Assembly: GCF_004193775.1 (NCBI RefSeq)
Contig: NC_041008.1
Coordinates: 11,799,731 to 11,863,730 of the forward strand
From: Glycine soja
Taxonomy: Eukaryota; Streptophyta; Magnoliopsida; Fabales; Fabaceae
Direction: 5' to 3'
Length of the DNA: 64,000 nucleotides
The notes below the pieces were generated by a model. That model saw nothing but the letters and a program-made list of their open reading frames with translations, was not told the DNA's origin and did no database searches. Positions 47,801 through 58,518 of the stretch are shown here, one piece after another (the first letter of the stretch is position 1; each line of letters opens with the position of its first letter). The position numbers and the translations under genes are program-made.

Positions 47801-49339
47801 TGAGTCTATGAGGGAATGATACTCTTAATTATTTACCGAATACTACTTGACGACCTAGTACATCCGCTTGTCAATGAGTAAACAGTGATCAAATTTCTTA
47901 TGGAAGGGTGCATGGGGTCTCACTCGTGTTATCCTTTGGTCCAAAGTATAGATAGTTTCAAGAGGTTAGGGGAAAGATTTGTGTGGAAGCATGTGCTTCG
48001 AGAAGGGAATCAAGTTGTAAATAATCTGGTCGCTACTCTCATTTTAAGATCTTTGAGCTTGTTTTATGTCATTTTTGTGGATGTAACCTTAACCATATTT
48101 CCTCGCGATTTTTAGTTTTTGTTTTGGGGTCTCCCATTACTTCACAAAAAAGAGAGATAAAAAACAAGAAATAATACATGTGCCTTGATTGTCATCTTTC
48201 TTATAAAGAACTTCTTATTTAATTTCAAAAACGTGCTAGCAACAAGAAATAATACATGTGTCTTAATTTTAACTTCTTTTAAATAGTCAAATTTATCCCC
48301 GAAAGTGTGGTAGAGTGACAAATTGGTATCTGAAAGATGAAAAATATAAATTTAGTCTTTGAATGTGTAAAAAATAGGACAAATTAGTCATGCCTTTAAA
48401 TTTGTGAAATCATTTTATCATTAAGCTATAATGTTTAAAAATCAATTTGACAATAAATTATATTTTTAAAGACCAATTTGACATTAAGTTGTAATGTTTA
48501 GGGATCAATTTGTCATTAAAGTGTCTATAAGACTAATTTATTGCACATTTTAAATATTCAGAGATTAAATTTAAATTTTTCATCTTTCAGAAGGGATAAA
48601 TTTAGTTATTTGTCTTTTTTATTATACACACTTGATCTTCTAATATATTTTTTATTATTGGCTAAAAATTTATTAAAAACTAGATAATGTGAGTAAGACC
48701 TATTGAATAAGAAGTTAAAGTGCCAAATCCACAAAATTTTATAATTTTTAATAAGACTTAAATAAACTCTTTTGTAAAAAAAAAATTGTCTCTATAAAAT
48801 ATAGTTATTTTTTATTTTAATTTAGTCCTAATTTTTTTTAGTTCATGTGTTCAAGTAATAACGTAAACTACTTAACTATTAACGTATCAATCATATTAGT
48901 AGTTCATTAATTTATCATGTCATCAAAAATATTCACATGTAATTTTTTTTTTATAAATTGTGTTTTTATATCTCGCATTAATTAATCTAGTGTCATAAAC
49001 TATTAGAATAGATGAAAGAATATTTAAAAGAATGTGTTGATAATATTTCTCATAATTTAATAAGATAAGAATTAAATACTTTTTTATTTTAATATTTATA
49101 AGGAACATTTACTCATTACCAATGGAATTTGTAATTTTGGAACATTAATGTATATTATATATTTAGGTTGAAAAAGAGGGTGCGTTGAAGGAGATGAAAC
49201 TTACAGTATTCATGTTCTTCCTTGCTGTTTCAGTAAGTATGTCAAGGCGATTAATTGCAAGGAAGGTGCCAAGAACAGTAATCAACAATACTTTCAGATT
49301 TGGCATCAATGCAATGACAAAAAGCTTCCAGATGTCCAT
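39618..49339 (-). CDS. PILS: PIN-LIKES (PILS) auxin transport facilitator, complete, 10 exons, 418 aa
   Basis: Exons on the minus strand are 49339-49205, 46606-46527, 46444-46320, 45646-45525, 44704-44459, 43878-43795, 43138-43038, 41715-41663, 41570-41385 and 39742-39618. They total 1257 bases and join in phase. The start is MDIWKLFVIALMPNLKVLLI; an upstream in-frame ATG exists but would add an atypical polar leader. Five hydrophobic segments (residues 1-155) include HLRGLVLGCCAVGNLGNLPL and IIVPAICKE. A polar loop (about 175-240) follows, then five more segments with LKLLFPPTLIGA, QDSLIMIGDACLPAMTMLVG, LPAIGVGIVKGA and FALPPAVAIS. It ends LTLWCTFFIWLVL. PILS proteins sit in the endoplasmic reticulum membrane and limit nuclear auxin signalling. 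No stop or frameshift was found. Which family member it is cannot be told. Confidence 0.93.
40808..41324. mobile_element. hAT-like MITE in PILS intron 9
   Basis: The ends TAGGCATGACAA and TTCTCATGCCTA are imperfect inverted repeats. The flanks ATTTGATG (40800-40807) and ATTTGATA (41325-41332) form an 8-bp duplication with one mismatch. The interior is rich in CCCGCCCC-like tracts and has no coding sequence. Confidence 0.6.
42490..42836 (+). pseudogene. RING-H2 E3 ligase-like pseudogene, antisense in PILS intron 7
   Basis: It reads FNNLSLSDFLKYEITWLDPH and ERLPSVSVLLIRDLFQVSKF. After a frameshift near 42670 it gives AVCLFEFSEEEETWYMHNCK and HIFYCTCVDRY, ending at TGA. This layout (hydrophobic DFL segment, PSVS.LLIR, then a RING-H2 finger) resembles BRH1/ATL-type E3 ligases. 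The finger has lost ligands: the first Cys is displaced and the FH histidine is Tyr. The second half of the finger is missing. It is GC-richer than the intron around it and has no visible introns, so it is a truncated, probably transposed or retroposed, piece. Confidence 0.7.
44809..44840. repeat. poly(A) run in PILS intron 4
   Basis: An uninterrupted tract of about 32 A residues on the plus strand. No clear retroposed sequence lies upstream of it. Confidence 0.9.
45033..45379. mobile_element. CACTA-type MITE in PILS intron 4
   Basis: The ends CCCTACTACAAAAGTGAT and, inverted, CACTACTACATATATGAT are flanked by a 3-bp duplication, TCT (45030-45032 and 45380-45382). The interior is an extended imperfect palindrome (AATATTACTAATATATTT against its complement) of about 347 bases with no coding sequence. 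Confidence 0.75.
47000..47880. repeat. decayed LTR-type sequence in PILS intron 1
   Basis: It contains GCTTAAG and CTTAAGC-type repeats (47070-47155) and a stretch at 47810-47875 (GGGAATGATACTC through TACTACTTGACGACCTAG). I associate these with legume retroelement LTRs and leaders. The ends are not defined. Confidence 0.4.
47885..48120 (+). pseudogene. LINE RNase H domain fragment, antisense in PILS intron 1
   Basis: It reads HSCYPLVQSIDSFKRL and VWKHVLREGNQVVNNLVATL. This matches the end of the RNase H-like domain (HVLREGN.VAD.LA) at the C-terminus of plant LINE ORF2. Only the last 75 or so codons remain, consistent with a 5'-truncated LINE insertion. No clear poly(A) tail or target duplication was fixed. 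Confidence 0.65.
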
Positions 49340-50447
49340 TTTGATTGTGTCTTCCTTCTTTTTCTCTTGTATATAACTATAAATCAAGTCCTGATATGTG
49401 TAACCGGTTTAAAAAAATTAAACATTATTTAATTATAATGCTAACAATATTATTATATACTTATAGTATCAAACAAAAATAACTAAACACAACGAATCAA
49501 TCACAAATTACATATATAATAAATTTGTTAATTTTATATTAATTGACAGTGGAAATTTTTTTTACTTATAATGCATGTATTATGAATCTCTTTAAACGAA
49601 AAAAATGTATGAAAATTCTACTTCATAAACAAATAAATAAAACTTACTGAGTAAAAGTTTTGGAAAATAAACTCATTTTTTTCTTATCTGTGATCTCGAA
49701 AATCCGCCACAACCCACTAGTCTCTTCTCCTTTTTGCTTCGATTCACATGTGACGATGTGCTTTCTGTCTTTCTTTTGACTCGTGCATGTGCCTTGTATA
49801 TATATAATATATGCTTCTTTGATTCCCTTATCTATGTATGATGTGTTTTCAATCTAATTCAATCCTGGCTTTCCCTTTTGTCACTGAAATACAAATTCAA
49901 TTTTCCTCTCCGTGCATGCATGCATGCCACCACTATACTACCTTCAAGTGCCCAGGTGTCACGGATATACATTAGGTGTCTTAATCTCTAAGAACATTAA
50001 ACTTCACACCATGGAGTGGTGTTACACATTCTCCTCCTCTCTAGACACTAATTATACCAAGGAGACTTGGGCCATTTGATTTAAAGAGTACACAGGGCGA
50101 AAAAATCTTTTATAAAAATTATTTTTAATTATATATTAAGGATAAGAAGATGCGTGTTTAAATTATACTAAATTGTGGATTTTTTTCTTGCACTGTGAGT
50201 TGTGAATTATGATGAAAAAGAATTGGTTGTGTCATGTGTGTGTTGAAACTTTGTCTTATGGTAGCATCATGTAAAATCGATTTTGTAACATGAATGTCTA
50301 TAGAAGAAATATAAAATTAAATATGGACAGATTAAACAACTTTTCAATGAAGCAAAAGGTTAACTTGAAGCTAGCTAGAATGCTCAAACGTGGACGCAAT
50401 ATACCTTGGGAAAAGAAGATAAGTTTTATAACGGGTGTGTACAGCTG

Positions 50448-50487
<40 letters not shown>

Positions 50488-51150
50488 AGTTAAAAAATAC
50501 ATCTTAAAATGTAATCGAAAAGGTTAAATAAAATATTTTTCAATAGGAAGGAAAAAGAAACATGTTGAAGAATATTTCATAAAAAAGTATTATTATTTAT
50601 AAAAAAAAAAAAGAGATTATGATTATGTTTGGTATAAAAAAGTAGCTAATAAATTAATTGAAAAGTTAATTTTTAGTTGAAAGTTAAAAACTGTTAAATT
50701 AATTTATTAAATTATAAATATTTATAATAAAATTTGTTGTTAAACTAGCTAATAACTATATAATCATATAAAAGGACATATTTATACAATTTATATATTT
50801 TTATTTTTATAAATTATATAGTTAAGTAATTATAATTTATTTTTTAGTTAATTTAAGTACTTGTTCTTTTTATGCAACTCTTATAATTAATTACTTAAAG
50901 ATACAAAAAAATATAATTAAAATTTAAATAAATTAAATAGTGAAAATACTGTGATAATTTAAACAAATAGTATAATATTAAAGGAATTTTTTTAAAACAA
51001 TATTGAAATATTAAAGGAGTTGATAAATGATAAGTTTTATCAAAGTATTGCAAGTATTTATAAGATATCGGCTGCTTTCATTTATTGTTGAAACATTTGC
51101 TTAATGTATAAATTCTACTAATTAATAGGGTTAGAATTTAAATTACTTCT
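49340..51150 (-). promoter_or_regulatory. PILS upstream region
   Basis: A TATATATATAATATATG tract at 49796-49814, read on the minus strand about 460 bases before the start codon, is a candidate TATA region. No coding sequence is seen. A (TA)n microsatellite lies at 50450-50480, and AT-rich DNA follows to 51150. The promoter assignment is a guess from position and composition. Confidence 0.3.
50450..50480. repeat. (TA)n microsatellite
   Basis: An uninterrupted run of TA dinucleotides. Confidence 0.9.
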
Positions 51151-51517
51151 GGAAAGTAAAACATCTTTTTCACCGTGCGAAATAATATCTTTCACGGTGG
51201 CACCGTTCGATTAAAATTGGTAGTTGAGATACCATGAAAGTGTCTATATCAGATCAAATATTTTTTTTTTCTTTTCACCACCCACCACTGCAACTTCCGC
51301 TTCACCGTCGGCTCCTACTGCCTCCTCCTCCACTCGCTCTTCGCCTCGAGTTTCATGCCGCACGCGAGGCTCCTGCTCACCCGCCTTATCAATGGCATCG
51401 TTCCGACATTGTCATTGTTGTTTCGTGACCACGAGAGCCGCCATCGTGCTGCTCCACGTTCTCTGCTCCCAGTTCAAGAGCTTCGATTCTCGTTGCACTT
51501 TCTCATTGGCCCTTCTT

Positions 51518-53176
51518 TGTCACACCCTCTACCCCACACATATATGTACTAATAATAAAAGAAATAATTAAAAAAATAAAATAAACTTAATTCAAGTTTT
51601 TAAAACATATTTAAATACAAGCCTTTCAAGAGGGTAGCAGGCTCACATTCACCTTTCTAACATCATCATAAAACTTTTTTAAATAAATAATAAATTCACT
51701 TCGGCTCAAACAAGGCCGTCTATAAAACCCTATACCACAATGTCACATCCTATCAGAGCGTTGTGTCCCGACGTCCTTTAGCACATGGTTTCTTAAAGCA
51801 ATTCACCTAATCATCTGCTCCCCCGAACACAAAGTTCAAGATCATCACAGGATCCAAACACAAACAACACACGGGGAGTGAGTAATCACATTCCTAACTA
51901 ATATAGAAACAAGACAACTAGATATACATATCATATAAACCAAATAAAACTTAGTTACACGTAATTCACGTAATTTCACCACTTTGTCATTCAAAGTTCA
52001 CTTTTCAATCATCAATCACAATACACAAGAATCACATGCTCTGATCAAGACATAATAACACATCAATTTCATAATAAACAATTAGCAAGCGCATGAGATA
52101 GTTATGCTAAGACTCAAGCCTATATGCAATGTGGTACCATGTCAGTGAAAAACCACCCTGGGGCGCTTAGGAGTACATAACAAGACACATCACACAATGG
52201 ATTTGTCGGGTCACTCTCACTAAGTAAGATCATAGGGAGACCAGTTAGGGTCACGATGTTTTGCGAGAATGCTCCAACCATATGGGACAAGCATAGGCTT
52301 AAAGGAGCACTCAAACCCGGTGACCCCCAAGGCCTACACTCGAAAGAGTCCGTCAGGGCCTCTCCCTCCTGATTCAGGTCCAACCCCTAAAATCATTTTG
52401 CATGCAGACACTGTTCATGAATTATACAATACCCACGACCTCACACTCGTGTTTTAAACACGTTCAACACAATTGCACTACGATTTAACACTGGTTCCTA
52501 AATAGGAAACCTACACTTTCTCTTTAACATTGGTTCCTAATTGGGAACCTACACTTTCTCTTTAACACTGCGCATCAATGCTTTTCTCAAGATAACACTG
52601 GTCGGGTTATTGTACAATTCATAGCTTACAACACAAGTAATGTCACATCAAGTGTTAACTACACACTTATCCACAACCAAAACACATTCACAATTTCACA
52701 TCTCATAATGTCACAATCCACCATCACATGTTTACACATATCTCACAAATTAACACATGTTCAACTTTACACTTATACTCAATCTCAATAACAATATTAT
52801 AATCTCAAAGAAACATGTTATTTCACAATTTATCACATATTCTATTTATAAACACTGCTAGTGAATTACACAATACCACGACCTCACACTCATGTTTCAA
52901 CACATTTAACACATTACGCTACAATTTAACACTGGTTCCTAAATAGGAGACCTCCACATTCTCTTTAACATTGCGCATAAACAATTTTTTCAATATCAAC
53001 ACTGGTCGGATTATTGTATAATTCACAGCTCATAACTCAATACACACATCTCAATACACATGTATCTCAAATCTAAACATAGTATTCTCAAACTCCAACA
53101 CTTGAATAATTTTTGGAATCACACGATAACAACACTACAACATTATTTACATAAAATATTAATATAAATAAATATA

Positions 53177-53229
<53 letters not shown>

Positions 53230-54389
53230 CCAACAACGTATATCATATTTGATCATGAATTTAAAGAAAGTTTTCAATGTACCAATTCTAAATAATTATA
53301 TAAACATTTTCTCATATATATAAGTATACATGAATTCATATATATATTATCTAAGAATACAACACATAGTCTATTAGAATTCTTTTCTCAATTTCAAATA
53401 TAATATCAATTTTAAACTATAAAAAAACTAAAAAGCATGAAAAAGGAAAAAATACAAACTCAATATCTCCTTACTTAATTTCATCAACTACGGTTCACAC
53501 TCAACACAAGAGCATATTAATTTCACAAAAATTTCTCATTGGGACATCAAATGATTCATCAAACATATATAATTTATATATAACTCATAGTTATAATTAT
53601 AAGGATAAAGTAAAAATTGTAGAAACACCCCAAAACTCATTCCAATTGATACTTTAAGGATCCATGTACATGCTCTCACTAATCCCCAATCGTGAATAAC
53701 TCATCCCTTATCTCTGAGTGGACTCACGTGTCTTCAGCCAGCGATAGCAGCATCTCTAGCGGTTCCCTGAGATTCCTTCAGTTATTCCTCCGACTACTCC
53801 GATAGAATTCCCAAATGTTAGAGAGACGGAGAAGAGATTGAAACCTCTACTTGTACTGTCTTCATGCGATTCCTTTCTCCTTCCACGAATATTATCTCAC
53901 AAATCCCAACGGTAGAAGTGTGCGCAATTGAATTTTAAACAACATATCCAAATTTAATGAAAATCCAACGGTTAACGAAACCGGTATCATAGTTTTACCG
54001 AGACAGTTTTGGGTTTCTGCGGGAAATTAAAAGGCTACAATGCGAAGGGTTTTCCTTTAAGCTCAGATATGATTTTGAAATTCCCAACGGTAAGAATTCT
54101 TGGAATTGGATTGTGAACCTGGTGTTTAAATTTCACGACGATCAAATGGTGAATAAGTCCGAGATCGTCATTTTTCTGAGACAAGTTTAGTAAGCTGCGG
54201 GAAAAAGAAAGGGTTTTGAGAGGAGAAGGGAAAAAACGAAAATGAGAGGCAGAGGAGGTTGAGGAAAAACCTAGCATGTTTCTATTTATAGCTAGGGTCA
54301 TTTACGACCTATTATTTACTATTTATTTATTTTTATTATTTTTACTAAAAAACTTTTTAAATTTATTTATGAAAAAATGGGATGTTACA
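51518..54389. mobile_element. solo LTR, family D (large, gypsy-like)
   Basis: It begins TGTCACACCCTCTACCCC and ends GGGATGTTACA. A perfect 5-bp duplication, TTCTT, flanks it (51513-51517 and 54390-54394). It is 2.87 kb long with no retroelement coding region. Internal direct repeats of AACACTGGTTCCTAAATAGG occur at 52489, 52528 (variant) and 52928, and a long (TA)n run lies at 53181-53227. The strand of the parent element cannot be told. Confidence 0.85.
53181..53227. repeat. (TA)n microsatellite inside family D LTR
   Basis: More than 20 TA dinucleotides in a row. Confidence 0.95.
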
Positions 54390-54968
54390 TTCTTCCTCTA
54401 CAGTCTCCAACCACCCCTATTTCTCTCTGACACCACCCTCGTAGTCACCATCACAAAACCCTCCAGTGCCGCAGCCTAAAGGACCGTCGTCGTTGTCATT
54501 GAAGAGGAACCATTTGTTCCTAGTGTCGTTGGTACCGAATTCGGACAACCTGTGTTAGGTTCGTTTTCAAATCTAATGGTTGTTTCATTTTCAATCTCAA
54601 ATATGAGATTTTGTCGATCTCTTTGTTTTCGATCACAAATCTAGTGATGGTGCTTGATGTTCGATGGTAAAAAAGAAGGAAGCTTTGTCTTCCTCCGTTG
54701 GGTAGTGACAGCGACAACGGTCCTTTAGACGGCGGTAGAGGATTATGCGATGGCGATGGTGTGGGTGGTGTCAGAAAAAGAGGGCTGATTGGAGACCAAA
54801 GGGAGAAGCTCTGAGGAGAGAAAAATGAAAATCTCATGTTTTATTTTATTTTATTTGGTGTGAACAATTCCAATGTAGTTTATATTTATCTTAACTGTTG
54901 ATTTTAATGCCAAGATATCTAACGGCCAAAATATTATTTCGCATAGTGGAAAAGATGTTTTACTTTCC

Positions 54969-57850
54969 CACCCTAGACTTCGTCGCAGAACATATCCATA
55001 AAAGAATATATTTCGAACTATATTCATAAAGAAAATTTTCATTTACCAAATATATCAAAAATCTTTTAAAGGGTAAATAGGTATTAAGAAGAATTAAATA
55101 TAAATAGCACAAGCACATATATAGATATACAAATTAAATTTCATTAATAACCCAATTAAAAGATCTAGAAACTACTACATCGAAATTTACCTAATCTCAA
55201 TATAAAGGAGTTTATTTTTAACTAAACATGAAAAAGTAAAAAAAAAATATAGAAAGAAGAGAAAAAGAAAAACTTCATAGATCACTGAAAAATGTGAACC
55301 TCCACCGTTTTTATTCTTCTCATACTCAACTCCTTGAAGAAAAAGAACAAAAATAATATCATAGAGTCTATTGTTTGAGATATTAAGGCGCGACCCATGT
55401 TGCACTGGTAAGGATGGGATGACAAATTTTAGAGACTGGTTAGGGCTTTGGCATTCACACCCAACAGGATGACTTTAAGACATTAGCTTCCAGAAATTAG
55501 TTTCTAGAATATATTTAATATATTATAGAAATTAATTTTTGAGAAGAATAATGATTTTTTAAAATAAAAAACACAAAAAAGAAGTGCAAAAGCTATTTCC
55601 AAGGAATAAATATGGAATGAAACTTCTTGCACCTCCATATTTTTGCTTCTTGCGTCCATTACGTTATAGAAAATACAATCTATTATGTAATTTTACATTA
55701 CCGATTGGACTTTTGGTATTGCAATGGAGTGCGGAAAACAAAGTATGGAGGTGCATGAAGTAATACTCATTAACATGTTAGGACAAATTGAAGATTGCAT
55801 GACAGATGTGAGGGAGTGTTGCCTTGTTTTTCTTCATTTTTATTTTCTGTTTTTTTATGAACCTAAATGAGCCAATTTGAGCCCATAAACCTCTTTTAAT
55901 TTTGTTTAATTTTTTTATTCGAAATGGGCTTAAGGCAACCCGAAAAGAAAATCAACAAAAAAAGTAAGAAAAAGACATTATGGTTATTGAGCTAGATTGG
56001 CCCAATGAAATAGTGATTTTTGTTTTGATTTCTTTTTTCCATTTTCCATTTTGTTTTCGGCTACAAACTGGTACTATATAGCATAAAATTGCAAGTCAAT
56101 TACAACAAATATGCTCGATTTACCTTAAACATCTCCTATGGTTTTGGCTACAAACTAGTACTATAGCATAAAATTACAAGTCAATTACAACAAATATGCT
56201 GGAAAATGGCCAAAGCTTTTCTTATTTATTAATTAATTATATTCGCGTATTGATTTGAGCTACAGGTTCCCAAATTCTTGTTAGCCACATTCAAAACTAG
56301 ATATTTTTTATATAGATATATTTATATATTTCTTATAGATTTGGGATTCTAATTAATTTGTATTATATATATTATATATGATTTAGTTATTATATGTAAA
56401 AGTATGAAAATTGTGATTACTACCTTTATGAATCACAAACCAGAAGTTGCCTTGCGCCTATACCATATTAGCTTATACACTAAAATATAAATCGTTTAAT
56501 TATCTTATTGTTTAATTTTGATAAAATTTGACATGATCTTGATAATATGTAACGTGTGCACACATTGCGATTTGAGTTGGTCCATATGTGTATGTGTTGT
56601 GCTATGTAAATAGTGTTATGAATGTTATGATGATGTATATATGCACATGAGATGGAAGAAATGATATCATGTTAATGTGTTGTGATGTTAGGGTTGTGGC
56701 CTTAGTCTATGTGGAGACCACCATGTTCTTATAATTGTAAAAATCTCATAATTGTCTTATATGTCTCTTGTATCATATTATATGTGTTTTTGAGGGATAT
56801 TGTTGAGCTAACTGTGGAGGACATAAATTAGTTGAAGTATGACTTTATCCTTGAGAGTTGTTCGGTTTGAAATTTTCATGTGACTCATGCTGATCCTATG
56901 AGTTAGAGTATCCTTCTAAGATAGAGTAAGCATGATGCATCGTCAACAATCTCATCATAGTAAGAGTGTGCTGTCATGTTTTCCATAGTGTGGAAATATG
57001 ACAATTGCATATTCTTATGGGCTTATTTTAAGAGTGTTTTTATTGGTACCACATGCATATAGAGTCTTAAGTGGAATCTGCATCATAATGCATGTGTGTC
57101 TATGAGAACGTAAATGATTGTATGACTATGTACAAGTGTTTACAAGTGTGATAATACATTATTTTTAATTGTTTTAAATACTTACTATGTTATATATGAT
57201 GAAATGTATTGTACTCCCTCATCTTTCGGTGTTGTTTGTGTTTGGGCTGATTGTCACTTACATGTGAGATTCAGTATGATGCTGAAAATGGTTCTTGAGG
57301 AGGATCTTAAATTTTAATTCAGAATTTGTTTATTTTATGTTTTCTTATGTGTTGTAATGTTATGATAGATTGTAACTTGTAACATTGAGACTAGACCTAT
57401 ATTTATTTTCTCTTTGAACTTATGTTTTTAATTGTAATAATTTAGTTATAGATTTTAAATCATCTCTGGGAGGGCCAATATGTTAAAATTATTAATATCT
57501 ATATATGCGTTTACATATTAAAATTTTGTGATACCTTTAAACTTATAAAAATTGTTTTTTTTAATCTTAATAATTATATTCCACTTGCTTTATTTTTATA
57601 AATAAATTTTGTATGAGACAAAAATTAATGATCCAGATTTGTCCTTATAATTACAATTTTAAACATTAAATTTTAATTTTTTAAATCAAAATAATTTATT
57701 TAAAAAAACAACAAAATCATGGTTGAGACTTAAAAAATATATACAACAAAATCATGATTTATTGATGCTCTTCAACAAAAATTTGTTTCCATTGGAAAAG
57801 TATTTTTGGAATAACCAATAAATTTACCCACTTGATCATAAGTAAATAAT
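54969..57850. other. intergenic sequence with decayed repeats, no gene seen
   Basis: No coding signal. The stretch 56570-57400, with TGTGTTGTGATGTTAGGG-type and TGTAATGTTATGA sequence, resembles an old LTR but has no fixed ends. A small MITE is listed separately. Confidence 0.5.
55622..55761. mobile_element. small MITE, 140 bp
   Basis: The ends ACTTCTTGCACCTCCATA and, inverted, ACTTCATGCACCTCCATA form an 18-bp inverted repeat with one mismatch. The interior is non-coding. The target duplication is unclear. Confidence 0.6.
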
Positions 57851-57989
57851 ACTATCGGTAGTGCGAATAGTAGCTCCCAAATCAATAGCAATGAACAGTC
57901 TAGATCATTACACATCATTTAAAATTGCTATGTCATGTGGTTTTAATAATAAAATAAAATATACGTATCATAAAATAGAAAGACAAAAA

Positions 57990-58508
57990 AAAATCGACAA
58001 CACCATCACCGTCCTCTTCAGCCCTCCGGCGGCGTCACCGTTGTCCGAGAAAAGAACCCATAGCAGGAGCGAATGCTGGTAATTGCGTTCTCTCTCTTCT
58101 ATTGTTTCGTGCTCCTTCTCTCTATTCTGGTCGTTGTCTCTCACCGTCGCCATCATTTGATTCTATTCTTGGTCTTACAAATATGTCTGAATTGGTAGTG
58201 CCCATTACCTATTTGTGAAAATGTCTGAGAGATACCTTGCTGCATTGAACTATGAAAATTGGGGGATTTGCGGGTCTTGTGAGCTTTATTTGCCTTCTAA
58301 CTTTTAAAAGTTTGTTATGGACTTTGTGATTGATACCTTGGCTAAATGAAATGGATTGATTGATTCATGGTTATTGATTTTTCCTTATTATTATATGTTG
58401 TGGTGAAATGACTTGGTTCCTCGTGCATTGCTTAATAAGATTGTTTTGGCAATGATCCCATTCTTTTCTGTTTTTTTGTTTCAAGTCAGCAACTTTGACT
58501 TGATACAG
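57990..58508 (+). promoter_or_regulatory. PTAR1-like gene: probable 5' untranslated exon and intron
   Basis: A GC-richer stretch (about 57995-58078) ends in CTG followed by GTAATT, a plausible donor. An acceptor TGATACAG ends at 58508, ten bases before the start codon. This suggests a leader intron of about 430 bases. The upstream end of transcription is not visible. Confidence 0.45.
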
Positions 58509-58518
58509 GTTAGCAAAT

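Larger units (their letters stand above)
51151..54968. mobile_element. TIR element (possible MULE-like) with fold-back interior, split by a solo LTR
   Basis: The left end GGAAAGTAAAACATCTTTTT continues to GCGAAATAATAT. The right end is its inverse (54928-54968), giving about 40 bases of inverted repeat. Inside, 54395-54520 is repeated in inverse at 54680-54800 (shared CTAAAGGACCGT and TGACACCACCC). The part at 51280-51510 is GC-rich with open frames in all three phases and may be captured coding DNA; I cannot name it. No flanking duplication is recognised. Without the LTR the element is about 0.94 kb. Confidence 0.5.

Noticed and set aside
54520..54837. Minus-strand 105-codon serine/proline-rich frame
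   Set aside because: It lies in the internal inverted duplication of a TIR element and its inverse partner is not open in the same way, so a gene is unlikely.
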